Below, piece by piece: positions 1-10,697 of a stretch of 64,000 nt of DNA; the first letter of the stretch is position 1, and every line of letters starts with the position of its first letter. Both the position numbers and the translations under genes were made by a program. The DNA is from Nemertoderma westbladi (Eukaryota; Xenacoelomorpha; Nemertodermatida; Nemertodermatidae), in contig JAUCBJ010009064.1 in NCBI GenBank assembly GCA_032718475.1, positions 46,433 through 110,432 on the forward strand, in the 5' to 3' direction. The notes beneath the pieces are model-generated. The model worked only from the letters and a program-made list of their open reading frames with translations. It had not been told where the DNA came from and searched no databases.

Positions 1-135
1 GGAAAATATTAACAGTTCCTTTAGGACGTGGCGCTTTAAGTATAAAAACAGAGTTATGACTTATACTAATCACAACTAGATGGCCACAGAGTTTCGTAAA
101 TAGCGCATTCTTTAGGAGGTGCTTTATTAACCTTA

Positions 136-296
136 CACGACTTCACACTACTTCACACTAATTTACACTAGTTCGCACTAATCTGCCGACCGTCACTGAA
201 TTTGATCATATATAAGGATGATCGCAACTGACACACGTAGGGATTATGAATAGCATTTAATTCACACAAAACCACTATAATTTAAGTCGCAGTTGC
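136..296 (+). repeat. Direct repeat, copy 1 of 2
   Basis: This block is repeated almost base for base at 821-972. It opens with a run of short units of the form CTTCACACTA / CTAGTTCGCACTA and ends in AAGTCGCAGTTGC. The second copy lacks one 10-bp CTTCACACTA unit and carries a few substitutions. It is probably a dispersed repeat or a piece of a transposon terminus; no coding potential. Confidence 0.85.
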
Positions 297-820
297 AGTC
301 CCCCCCCCCCCCCCACCCCCAGCCCACATCCTTATCCCGCGCTTTTAATCTCCCTTCCCCAATCCCTTCCCACAGGGGCCAGTTCAAATTTAAGGTTAAT
401 TACCATGTTTTAGCGCCATGAATAGTCAGTAGATAGTATACTGAAGAAGATAATTTCAGGTACGAATTTATGTGTGTGTACCTTAGGGGATCTTGTCATG
501 ATCGTGTTATGATCTTAGTAGATTGGCTTTAAATCATAGCAAGATCTGTGCAGATAAGCAACTATGTTGTTATTTCGCAAACACTTAACTATTAATTGAC
601 TCATGGGTTAGGAGATTATAGTAAATGCACCATGTGTAGAAGATAAATTAAAATACTTAAAACTTGTCACTTACCGGTTCAAGTCTTTAACGATCTTGAC
701 AAGATCATGTCATGATCTTGACAGAATTATAATGCATTAAGATCTTTGCAGGTACACCAAGGTCATAGCATGATCATTCAAGATCTTTGCAGTTTCATAA
801 AGTTGCTAGTCTAGGGTTCA

Positions 821-972
821 CACGACTTCACACTACTTTACACTAGTTCGCACTAATCTGCCGACCGTCACTGAATTTGATCATATATAAGGAGGATCGC
901 AACTGACACACGTAGGGATTATGAAATAGCATTTAATTCACACAAAACCACTATAATTTAAGTCGCAGTTGC
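821..972 (+). repeat. Direct repeat, copy 2 of 2
   Basis: Second copy of the 136-296 block, about 685 bp downstream in the same orientation. It lacks one 10-bp unit in the starting microrepeat and has single-base differences such as GGAGGATCGC for GGATGATCGC. The DNA between the two copies carries the GATC palindromes. Confidence 0.85.
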
Positions 973-1611
973 TACCAGTAAACCTGTTCCTCTTACCTCA
1001 GTAATCAATAAGATTGGGGGGTCTATGATTATTTATCGGTATTCTCCAAATATAACAGCAATATCCATTAATATAACAACAATTAATAAAAGACCATATG
1101 CGGTGGAAAGATGCGGTGAACAGTCAGTATGTGTTACTTATGCAGTTATGAAATGTGCAAATGAGAAATCAAGTTAATAGATTTACGTTCTTATAATCAA
1201 GGCCATCTGATGTTCCTAGGCCAAAGTCTGAAACTTCCACACAGAAGCACAGAAAATTCTGAGTTGGTTCTGATGCTCAGAAAATAGTAAACAAAGACCG
1301 TAATGCATTGCGCGAGTTTCCATAGGTTTCTGTTAGACATAAAGTGAAAATTGCTCTGATTGGCTGAATAAGACAGAACAAAGAACCTCCACGTCTACAA
1401 AGAATCAGCTGACAGATTTCGTCATCTTGGTTCTAATTCCTTCCCGTCGCGTAGTTGGATAAATTTAGGGCTATTTTAGAGTATTCTGCGCATTGCGCAA
1501 AAATGACTTGTTATGTCCGCAAAAGCTTTTACACTGCTCCCAGAAAATGGGATTTAATTCTATAAAATATAAAAAATCACAGTTTCTAAAATATAAAAAT
1601 ACTCTAAACAG

Positions 1612-3620
1612 TTAGTCTTTCTTGCGCGGACGGCGTTTATGCAGTTTTTTGAGGCTAGCAAGAGTCCTTTTCTCTTTGGGGCGAGCCACTTTACTAGGAG
1701 GGCTATAACTCCTGGGTGAAGGGTGCAATACAATTGCATCGGAAGGTTTAGGATGACGGTCTGTGTATCTGCCGGTCGAGGTACTCGGTTGATCGGTATC
1801 AACCTCAGTGGAACGAGGTTGAACAACCTTCAGAGCGCGTTTCAAGACAGCAGCTCTTACTGGCCCCTGACGATTTGTCTGCACGAGAGCGGTAGGTGGA
1901 CCGTGAGTAGTGAGAAATTTCCTTGGTTTGATGGTTCTTTCCAACTCGCGTTCTCTGGCTCTATATTCATATGGTCATCTATGAACTTCTTGTAGCTCTG
2001 GATGCGAGTTTATGAACAAGTCACCGCGGGATTTATCAATGGTAGAAACTTTAAACTGTGCGTAGGATCTTCCGGTTTCACCATATAATATTGAGTTAGA
2101 TTGACATAATAAGGATGATCTTTGATCCCATAAAACGAGTTCGGTAAAGGTCTAGCGCATAGGTTGACCTCGTGTACCATACGACGGAGAAGATCCGCTC
2201 GATTGTCCGGAGGTTCAACGAGTATACCGTCGACACGAGCGACCTCGATTGGCGGACGCTGTAACATAGGAGCATCAGCGATAAGATCTCTAGATCTTAA
2301 GTTGATATCAACCGGTTGGGTTTGTACCGTTGCAAAGAGTTTGTCTCCGAAATGAGGAACCATCGAAGGATGAATGATGGTTTTGGAATAGAGATCAGTC
2401 ATAAGGATTTGAGCTTCTGGTTGGGCTAAAGCTGCTTCTTCTCTCTCATCCATTTCGATGTGCTTCTCCTCGTGCTGATTTTCCCCCGCTTGTCGTTGGA
2501 AGCGTTCATCCAAAAACTCTTGTAGAGAGTAGGCTCGTCCAAGTTCGATATCTTCTTCGAGATTCTGGATTTCCCGATCGAACTGGGGTAAAGCTAATTC
2601 TTTTACCGCTTGGACTTGTTGTTGCAATTTACGTTTGTCTAAACAATCGTAGGTTCCTTTTCCGATCTTTTGTCGAATAGCGTCTAATGCGTTTCATACA
2701 ACGCTTTCCTCCACCTCGGCGACAGGTTGTATCGGGGTTAAACCGGGACAATTATACGGGTTGAACGGCGATATTAGATGTCTGCGTCCCAATCCGGCTA
2801 GGTAGGATGGGCGAATATCTAGAGAGCACACAACTGGTGTGCCACCGACTAATTGTTCGGGTAACACTAGATCTTTGAACAATGAGTACAGTTCAGGAGG
2901 ATCTGTCATACTATTAGGATCAAGAGTCTGAGGTCTCACCAGTGATTGAGGGGGTCTGACCGAGTATTCCGGAACTCTGATCATAGGTTTAATTAAGGAT
3001 CGTTTGAGTCGAGCGAGCATGGGTGATACGTCGAACAAGTTTCGCTCGAAACTCCCGTAAGTATAGCGAGTAAAACTGTGTTTAGTGCAACGTCTCCGCG
3101 GATGTTTATGTCTTTCCGTTTGTTGGTTGGGTCTAGGGCATTCATCGCAGTAATACCAAAGACGCACGTCTTGTAGGGGAAACGCTGGTGATCTCTCTCC
3201 AGTTTTACAATATTCCTCCATCTGTTCGAAGCTATCCGGTACAACAGGTAGTGGTTGATCGGCGGTAAGATACATCATAGTGAAATAGAGTTGTTTGAGT
3301 TCTATCAAAGGGTTATGATGTATACCTTGAGGATATCGAGTTTCTAGATTTTGTTGACTGGCTACATTGAGATATGTTTCTCTCAAGAATTCCAAATATT
3401 CGTTGAAGTCACTGCGTTTATCCGGCTCTTCAACGTCTTCTCTTTCGAGTCGGTTTCGAATAGAATTTTCATGTTCGATTCTCAGTTTATCATTCCAACT
3501 CCGCTGGGTATGATATTTAAATAGGATCATTTCCCTTTCGGTGTCTACATCGTCCGTGTCGTGTAAATCGATAGGAGTGACATTATGGAAAGCTAGCGGT
3601 AGAATTAGGGTAATTCTCAT
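1612..3620 (-). pseudogene. Unrecognised long reading frame, interrupted by TGA and a frame change
   Basis: I do not recognise this protein. An ATG at 3620 opens 308 codons to a TGA at 2694-2696. The same frame then continues without a stop for 227 more codons to 2010, and a shifted frame continues from about 1945 to 1612, giving about 640 codons in all. Visible features are a Cys/His cluster near residues 158-181 (YYCDECPR, then HKHPRRRCTKH), a glutamate-rich probably helical segment after the TGA, and a very basic Pro/Ser/Arg/Lys-rich tail. I see no signal peptide or membrane segment. It lies downstream of, and on the same strand as, the BEL/Pao integrase, with 1.2 kb between. It could be an extra 3' ORF of that element, another transposon's protein, or a host pseudogene. 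The TGA may be a former CGA. Confidence 0.5.
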
Positions 3621-4798
3621 GCATACAGATCTGGGATGCTATTTAATAGTAATTATTTAATTGTCAATATTCCCCTTATACATGATTTTATGAATTTTAT
3701 CGGCTATTGACTGTATACTGGAGATTCTCTCACACTAGTATACTTAATAGGGTGAATCTCCGTTCCCATGATCTATTAATTAATGGAATTTTGGGAATGT
3801 TATAAATTGTATAAAATGACAATTTATCAAATTCATGAGAGGATATGAATTTAAAATTTATTCCCGTGAATTTTATTATTTTGATATTAAATAGACACAA
3901 TTTTATTCCAGAACATGTCTGGGGACTAGGATCCTTAATTCTAGAAATTTTGTCTTTTTAAGAGTATCGGTAAGTGCTACGACGATATCTTAATCAACTA
4001 GAATTTTAGAGGATCTAAATTTTAACAGATTTTGATTTATAGATTTTCTAGAGGCAATTTGTTAGCATTTACTCTATTGTAACATTTGTTTTAACAGATT
4101 TTATAAATATTTATTAAATATTTAATATTTAAGATGGGCACCGATGTATTCCAGAACATGTCTGGGGACGTTAACCACTGATTCTAAAATTTTGTCTTTC
4201 AAGTATATCGGTGGGTGCCGCGATATCTTAATCGACTAGAATTTCAGATGGTCAAAGGGTTTAACAGATTTATTTTGCATTTCAACGCTACTGTTAAATG
4301 GACATCATTCTACTATATGTATTATTTAATATACGGTATGAGCGCAATATTGCAAGAAGCAATGTCAGTGAGAAGAGGCAAGTCGTTTCCAAGGTCTACC
4401 CAGAGCTTGGTTTAGCCGAGACACGAGGATCTGAACTTTGCATTCCTAATACTCTACTTACCAATAATACTTGAGTATAGTAGGGGCGGTATTGTACTTT
4501 TAATAAGTACGGACATTTCATCTTACTGTAGTCACGTATTTATATTATGATACGGACAGTAAGGAAAGAGAAAATGAATTATTTCTCGCCGTTAAACGAA
4601 ATATATTATACTAAGTAATTAAGTAATAAGACACCAATATATTGCACTAATCTACTGAATAATCATTAAAATATTATTCTACTAAATAAAATTAAAGAAA
4701 ACGACTATAATAAAATTACATAATAATGCATATATACATAAATATAAAAATAATAAAAAATATAAAATAATGTAGTCACACACCCACTCCAAACACTG
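3621..4798. other. AT-rich non-coding DNA between the unknown frame and BEL integrase
   Basis: No reading frame of note. It contains a tandem partial duplication (3904-4013 and 4147-4260) and several TTTAACAGATTT motifs. If BEL copy B had a 3' LTR it should be around here, but I see no match to the 5' leader sequence found at 17.2-18.8 kb. Confidence 0.5.
3904..4260 (+). repeat. Two diverged direct repeats 243 bp apart
   Basis: The segment starting TATTCCAGAACATGTCTGGG at 3904 recurs at 4147. Both copies continue through a conserved AAATTTTGTCTTT, a TATCGGT..GTGC segment, CGATATCTTAATC and ACTAGAATTT, then a TTTAACAGATT motif. The copies are clearly diverged, with several indels. The sequence is non-coding; the inner ACATGT and CCAGA..TCTGG symmetry makes a short palindrome at the start of each copy. 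Confidence 0.8.
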
Positions 4799-5131
4799 TT
4801 ACGTTGGGGAGTCCCTAGATGTTTGTTGGATTATGGAGGTGGTCGTAGGAAGAGTCTCTTGCCTTCCATAGTTACCAGACAATTCTCGGTCTCTTTCCAG
4901 TAAACATAAACGACCAACTGGGCGATTAAGTTGTTGTGTTTCGAATACAATTCCAGGTTTCTTAAAGTTACGTCGCATGACGACGAGTTCTACCGATCGC
5001 ACTAAACCATCATCGGATATATGAGTCTCGATGATACGACCTGTCTGCCACCGCTTACGTGGAAGATCTGATTCCACTATAAGGACCATGTCTCTGGCAC
5101 TGACGTTTTCTTGCTGCGCAAACCACTTTGT
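4799..5131 (-). pseudogene. BEL/Pao integrase C-terminal domain (copy B)
   Basis: This frame continues the integrase in phase after the TGA at 5132-5134. It encodes TKWF, then the conserved DMVLIVESDLPRKRWQTGRI and VRSVELVV, the C-terminal domain seen at the end of Pao-type polyproteins (DUF5641-like), which is thought to help DNA binding by integrase. The tail ends with a short Ser/Thr-rich stretch at 4799. It has no start of its own, so it is part of the broken polyprotein and not a gene. The TGA sits where the family normally has an Arg codon (LQL-R-TKW), which fits CGA to TGA. Confidence 0.85.
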
Positions 5132-5977
5132 TCAAAGTTGTAGCGTAGGAAGATAATGTTTTTCGAAATGGTCAGCGAAACGACGGGATAATAGTTGCAT
5201 AAGTTGCCAAGTTTGTCGGCAGTATTCGTCTCCGTCCGTGATTTCCGATTGCGGGAGCATGGATACAGGTTTCTTTAGTAGGAAATGCGCGGGTGTTAGC
5301 GCTTCTAGGGAGTCGGGACTCGATGAGACTGGCATAAGCGGTCTCTCGTTAAGATAGGCGGCAATTTCTTCCATTAACGTCCGCAAAAGTTCGTCGGTGA
5401 GATACGTGCGGCACGGCACTATAAAGTGAAATGCGGTCTTCACGCTCCGTATTAGTCTCTCCCAACTTCCTCCCCACCAAGGGGCGTCGGCGGCGTTGAA
5501 GGTCCAGCTGGGTGCTGTTACCCTTAGCTGATCGTCCACCTGTCTTTGGTTCCAATCTTTCATGTAAGCTTTGATCTCATTATTGGTGCCAATGAAGTTC
5601 GTTCCTTTGTCGGATCTCATAGTGTTGCTCGTCCCAAAACGAGCGATCTGTCGGCGTAAACTCAGTATGAAGCTGTTGGTAGATAGATCGTTCACCATAT
5701 CTAGATGGATCGCTCTACAAGTCATACAGACAAAGATGACACACCATCGCTTGACTATAGTCCTAGCACGATATACTTCAATAGGGCCAAATAAATCCAC
5801 ACCAGTATTAGTAAAGGGTGGTTCATAGAAGCTTAATCGTTCCCTAGGTAATTCTGCCTCTCGCTGTGTTAAAGGCCTACTAAATGCTTTCCTACAGGGT
5901 ATACAGTTCCTAAGAACTTGGTTCAGAGCTCTACGGGGCTTATGGAAATAATAGTGAGTTCGAATTTCGCTAAGAAC
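5132..5977 (-). pseudogene. BEL/Pao integrase catalytic core (copy B)
   Basis: Integrase core (DDE-type, rve fold) that would insert retrotransposon cDNA into the host genome. The frame opens right after the TGA at 5978 with VLSEIRTHYYFHKPRRALNQ and the zinc-binding pair NCIPCRK. Visible catalytic-core segments are GVDLFGPIEV (first Asp), SDKGTNFIGTN (second Asp) and WWGGSWERLIRSVK (Glu), then a conserved Pao stretch with AYLNERPL and LTPAHFLL. All three acidic residues are present, so the core itself looks undamaged although the reading frame is cut on both sides by TGA codons. Confidence 0.9.
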
Positions 5978-6609
5978 TCATTCTCTACCAGCATGGTAAA
6001 GTCTACTGTGAACATCTACAATCATCTTGATTTGTATTTCAAGATTTCTAATGAGTATGGGAAACTTAGTGTCAAAGGACAATGGAGCATTAGTTAATCT
6101 CCCTCCGACACGTATTAACCCATCTATCATTGTGCTAGAGAAATGATCCCTTAAGCGCATCTGTGGATTTCTCAACAACAGGAAATACTTATCGGAATCT
6201 TCGTAGCATTGCAGGAGTCTCAGTATCTGCTTATTGGTATCCTCATGTTCTTGGTAACTGATCTTCTCAATCAGAAAACTATCAGACACTTTATAAGTGG
6301 GAAGGTCTTTAATAACATGGACCTTTTCGGATATTATTGGAGCGGTATCACTAGCGCTCTTCGTCCTGGAATAGTGATGATGGAAACATCTTTTCAGATA
6401 CACAACGGCCTTGCAAAGCCGATTCCAGGAGCTATAATGATTTATTGCTCTCTGTAGGAGAGGGGAGAGTCCTTGCGAGACATCTGGTGTTCCAGATTTC
6501 CAGTCTCTTTCCCTGATGTCTATAATGGATTTAGTCGTGATGGGTGGGTTTAGATCCACAGCGTCGTCCCCGGAAGTGTGTAGTACAGACAGATCTAGCA
6601 CGGGTTTAA
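5978..6609 (-). pseudogene. BEL/Pao region between RNase H and integrase, with zinc-binding His pair (copy B)
   Basis: About 210 codons linking RNase H to integrase. The conserved part is near the end: DGLIRVGGRLTNAPLSFDTK and the His residues of the HHCC zinc finger in HSRLYHAGRE. The Cys pair follows in phase just past the TGA at 5978-5980, so the finger is split by the stop. The frame is shifted relative to the upstream RNase H by a one-base change near 6605-6620. The linking Ser/Lys-rich region has no recognised domain. Confidence 0.85.
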
Positions 6610-6620
6610 ATAACTTTGAT

Positions 6621-7337
6621 TTACTCGTCCTGGTTTTTTGGTTTGACTTTCTCCGCTCCCTTGGCTTGTCTAATCTCCGCCGTGGTGAGATGAGGGGACC
6701 ATTCCTCCTCTTCTTTACTCACGAAGTCGGGTCCACCTAACCAGTCTGGAGTATCTATCAGTTCTTGAGGAGTTGATCCTCTGGAAGCAATGTCGGCTGG
6801 ATTAATCATCCCAGGGCAATGTCTCCATTGATCTACATTAGAGCGACTGAGTATAATGGCTACTCTGTTGGTAACAAAGACACTGAACTGACAGACTTCA
6901 TTTGTTATATACTCCAGAACGAGTAAAGCATCAGTCCAATAGACAGTTCTCTCTAGTGGATAGTCGATCTGTTCTGTTACATTCCGGCCGATGGCTGTAG
7001 CGTATAGAGCCGCCTTTAACTCCGCTCTAGGAACTCGTAGTTTGTTGTTTATTAGGGCCTTAGAGGCGACCAAGGCAACTTTAATTCCATCCGGAGTTTC
7101 AACCCTCAGGTAGGCTACTATACCTATTCCCATATCGCTGGCATCTCCAAACACATGGAATTGATAGGAATACGTGGGGAGAACGTGACCAAAATATGAA
7201 CGGGAAATCTTAAAGTTCTCGATGGATGGTAGAGAATCTTCCCATTTCATCCACTTCTTTAGCAGTTCTCCCTTAAGTGGATCATCCCACGACTGGTTTC
7301 GAGCCACATTTGTTGCACTAAGCTCCGAGCAACTCAT
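6621..7337 (-). pseudogene. BEL/Pao RNase H domain (copy B)
   Basis: Encodes an RNase H that would degrade the RNA strand of the RNA:DNA hybrid. Visible motifs are HVFGDASDMGIGIVAYLR (first Asp), RVPRAELKAAL (Glu) and VYWTDALLVLEYI (second Asp), followed by the Pao-typical WRHCPGMINPADIASRG and DTPDWLGGPDF. The end of the RT (FDPLGFISPVI) lies in another frame that stops at 7334, so a frameshift separates the two; the conserved QMW segment is readable only in the third frame. The piece ends in Lys/Glu-rich sequence before the next frame change. Confidence 0.9.
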
Positions 7338-7766
7338 ATAACTGGGCTAATAAATCCCAATGGATCGAAATAAGTGCTCAGGATACTTAGACAAATCCGT
7401 TTAGTTCTAACTGGATTATCTCGTTGTTTTAACTGAAAAAACAAGATATCTCTCTCCGTGTCCCATTTTAATCCAAGAGTCTTGGTTTCCGGAAGATCAT
7501 TCTTGATGAGGTCCAGATCTTTAACACCTCGGTCTTCTACCGGGATCAATTCCAGAAACTCACGGGAGTTACTAGTGAATTTGGTTAGCCGAAATCCACC
7601 GAGTTGCAAGCACTCTACCATTCCCTTGGCAACATCAATGGCTTCTTCCACTGATGGGAGGGACTTTAAATTGTCGTCCATGTATATATCCCGTTTGATG
7701 TTGTCGATAACCGCTTTAGAGAAGGCGTCTCGGTTGTTATCGGCAGTTATTAGTTCGAGGGGCTCG
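7334..7766 (-). pseudogene. BEL/Pao reverse transcriptase, second half with YMDD (copy B)
   Basis: Second half of the RT. It carries the catalytic IYMDDNLKS motif near 7680, the thumb segment GGFRLTKFTSNSREFL, and ends in YFDPLGFISPVI, a hallmark of Pao elements. It is out of frame with the first half: at about 7750 the first-half frame runs into TAA just after ISSPS, and roughly a dozen bases seem to be missing relative to the family (the usual segment between SSPS and TADNN is absent). The enzyme would therefore be non-functional in this copy. Confidence 0.9.
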
Positions 7767-10697
7767 AGATGATCCCGAAAGCCTGGATGGTCATCCAGTA
7801 CTCCACCGGTTTTCGGTTGAGGTCTCTTTCAGGCCACCACAGAAATCGTAGGCTGTCTCGATCCCTATCCAGCGCCTTGACTTGTAAGAACATGCCTTCG
7901 ATGTCCGAAGCGAATGCGATAGAATATTGCCGCAGTCTTAGTAATATTCCCAACAAAGATTGGAGTAAGTTGGGTCCCGGCAACAGTTCTGAATTCAGGG
8001 ATTGACCCATGTAAAGGGCGGAGCCGTCAAACACTACCCGGACTTCGTTGGGTTTACCGGGCTTGGGAACGTAATGATGTGTTAGATAATACGTTCTCTC
8101 CATTATGGGTGTTTCTTCCGGAACTCGCTCCGCGTATCCCTTATCAATAAATTTCTTCAGTTGGGTTTTATACATTTCCCTGGCTTGAACGTTAGCTGTC
8201 AGACGCCGATGTAGTTGTGCGATTCTCTTTTCCGCTAAAGGTCTGTTATTTACGAAGCTGGGTTCTCGCCGTCGGAACGGAAGACCAATCTCATAGCGAC
8301 CTTCGTCCTTCAGATAACGTGTAGTCGTTTCATGAATCTGCTTGGCTCTCTCTTCCTCAACAGACAAGGCTTTGTCATAGGAATTAGGCTCTATGGCTTC
8401 TTGAGTAAAGAATCGTACGGCGTGTTCATCGCGGATTTTGTTATTGTATCGATCTATCACTTCGTTTAATTCATCGTTATAGGTAAATTGTTCGCCAGGT
8501 TGATTGATAAGATGGCATAGGTTGACTTGGTTTAACCAAGTTTGGTTCTCAGTGAGGATCTCGATGACATTTTCCTCATCATACAAGTGGTTGATGTCGT
8601 CGTTGTCTGAGGAGTATGGAGTTTCCTCAGCTGGGATTTCTTCTTCACTGAATTCTTCTTCCCATTCACTCACCTGGTGTATTCGTTCATTATGGAGTCT
8701 TTCCATTAAGGTCCTATGGGAAGGTCCAGTGAAGTACCAACCTACTCTCGTTCTTCCCGCATACGTCTGAAGTGGTTGCGGTCGAGCAGGCCGTTTTTGT
8801 AATGTCTCAAGCGCTTCGTGCGCATTTTGGCCGAGTAAGATCTGCACCCCTGGATAATCCGTATTGAATCTAGGTATACTATGTTGCTGGGTAAAATGGT
8901 CTTCATCCCAGTTGTAAGGCTCCACTTGGCTAGTAGCAAAGTTCTTTATCGCCACCATTTTGACCGACCTTACACTATTTTCTCCTAGTTCATCCTGGGG
9001 AGTGGACAACGCACCCACATAGTAATCTGTGGCTACTGTGGATTTCCAAACCTGCATAATTCCGGAAAGGTTCAACTTGGTTCGGAACTTGGGTTGACCT
9101 GCAAAGATGTCTTCAGCTAGTTCTTTGTCAATAAAGGTGCCTGTACTGCCGGAATCAAGGAGGGCGTTTACTATCAAGCTCTTCCCTATCCCATGGACCC
9201 TCAGTTGCACCACAGGGAATTTTCGGATACCGACAGATGAAGTTGGCGCTTTCCAAGATGGCTGTCGATCCGGAATAGCCAGTTGAGGATCTTCTCCTTC
9301 TGTTTCAGTCTCGTATGTAAGTGCTCGATACACAGCTGTGTTAATCATATAACAGGATTCATTTTCATCGGAGAATTCGTCTGTGTAGAATCCTTCCATC
9401 TCCGAACTGTGGTCAGTGTCGTTCACATCACTGAATTGGACATGTAGTTCGGGCTCACTTACCTGACTCGTACGGGTTCTGTCAAATTCTGTATGCAGCA
9501 AGATATGGTGTTCCGTGCCGCACTTAGCACACTTGGTGTCTGAGTAACAGGTTTGTCGTTGATGTCCTCGTCTGAGGCAATTATAACACAACCGCTTATC
9601 CCACATGACATCACGTCTATCCTTCAGGGATATCTTTAAGAATTCATCACACCCACTCAAGCGATGTGGCCCGTCGCACAATACACATTTGGGTTTGATG
9701 TTACTTACTTTAACCTGTGTTGTGTTGTGCACACTTGTTCTTTCTTCGGGCTTTCTTCCATGAATTCTCTTAGGAGACGTAGGAGGAGTTGTTACCTTTT
9801 CTCTCCTGTCACTGGTTCGAGACTTAGATTTACTTACGTCTTTCCTAACTTTATTGACATAATAAGATCTTTCGGTGTCCTTACTGCTGTTCTCATCGTA
9901 GGAAGTTTGGCTTTCGCCATCGTCCGTATAACACACTGGTGTTACCTTTCTCCTAGTAACGGGTTTTTCACTTACCTTACTTTCCGGTGTCTTCTCTCTG
10001 GACTGCTTTAGGAGCTGTAATCTTATCTCTCCATTTAAGAACGACATGAGATCAGCCATGGTAGGGTCTCTTTGTTGCTGGTCCATCATATAGAGAACCT
10101 TTTTGTCCCAGCGAGTACCTACTCCACCCTTTGACAAAGTAGATGCTATGGCTCCAACAACCATAGAACTCTGATATTCCTGAGACTTACCTAACCAATC
10201 TAACTGTCTACAGATCTCCTGAATCTCATCGGAAAACTCTATAATCCCGCTGCTAAGAAACTTTCGGGGCGCTACTAATTTCGCATATAAATACCTAGCT
10301 ATGTTAGTCCTATTACCATACCTGATGTTTAGTGTATCCCAAACTTTTCTTAATCCGCCTGGATGTCCAATAAACTTTAACGCCATTAACTTGGGAGGTC
10401 CTTCCAAGCACTCGATGAGGAATCTAAGTTTCTCTCCGTTGGATAGTACAGAGTTCTGTATGTTATCTTTATAATATTCATTAAAAGGTAACCATTTCAT
10501 CTCATCTCCATTGAACTTGACGACCTCTCCCACCTTTACCGCTTGACGGGCTTCCGTTCTAGCCATTTGACGTGTAAAACTTTCTTGAGCCATCGTATTA
10601 TTTAATATCGAGTTATCGGTATAGAAATTTCTCGGATTATGATCAGATCTGTATGGGATATCATTATCAACAGGCTTATAATTACCCTTAATAGGGC
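7750..10697 (-). pseudogene. BEL/Pao gag C-terminus, protease and RT first half (copy B)
   Basis: A long open frame; the first ATG, at 10593, opens 947 codons. In order: a gag domain of the DUF1759 type (residues about 10-210, with EMKWLPF and GKSQEYQSSM), three Cys/His zinc-knuckle segments near residues 303-360 (CVLCDGPH, CYNCLRRGHQRQTC, CAKCGTEHH), an aspartic protease with LLDSGSTGTFIDKEL near residue 476, and the start of RT with VRVVFDGSA and the catalytic SDIEGMFLQV near residue 895. It ends at 7750 in a stop after SSPSN. The frame is open upstream to about 10700, where it follows the gag N-terminal frame. This is the best preserved part of copy B. Confidence 0.93.

Larger units (their letters stand above)
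1..1555. other. Non-coding stretch with short repeats
   Basis: No credible reading frame. It holds a duplicated block (136-296 and 821-972), a C-run at about 299-320, and between about 480 and 790 a cluster of GATC-containing palindromes such as AAGATCAT-GTC-ATGATCTT at 701-719. The rest is AT-rich DNA with no recognised gene or RNA. Confidence 0.6.

Noticed and set aside
1612-3620. Envelope-type protein of a BEL-derived retrovirus
   Set aside because: No signal peptide, cleavage site or membrane segment is visible, so I leave it unassigned.
2694-5980. Selenocysteine or stop-codon reassignment to explain the in-frame TGAs
   Set aside because: Copy-to-copy comparison at 13584 and 16777 shows CGA to TGA, and frameshifts coexist, so decay is simpler.
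9664-10011. Plus-strand frame of 115 codons
   Set aside because: Antisense shadow of the gag/zinc-knuckle region.
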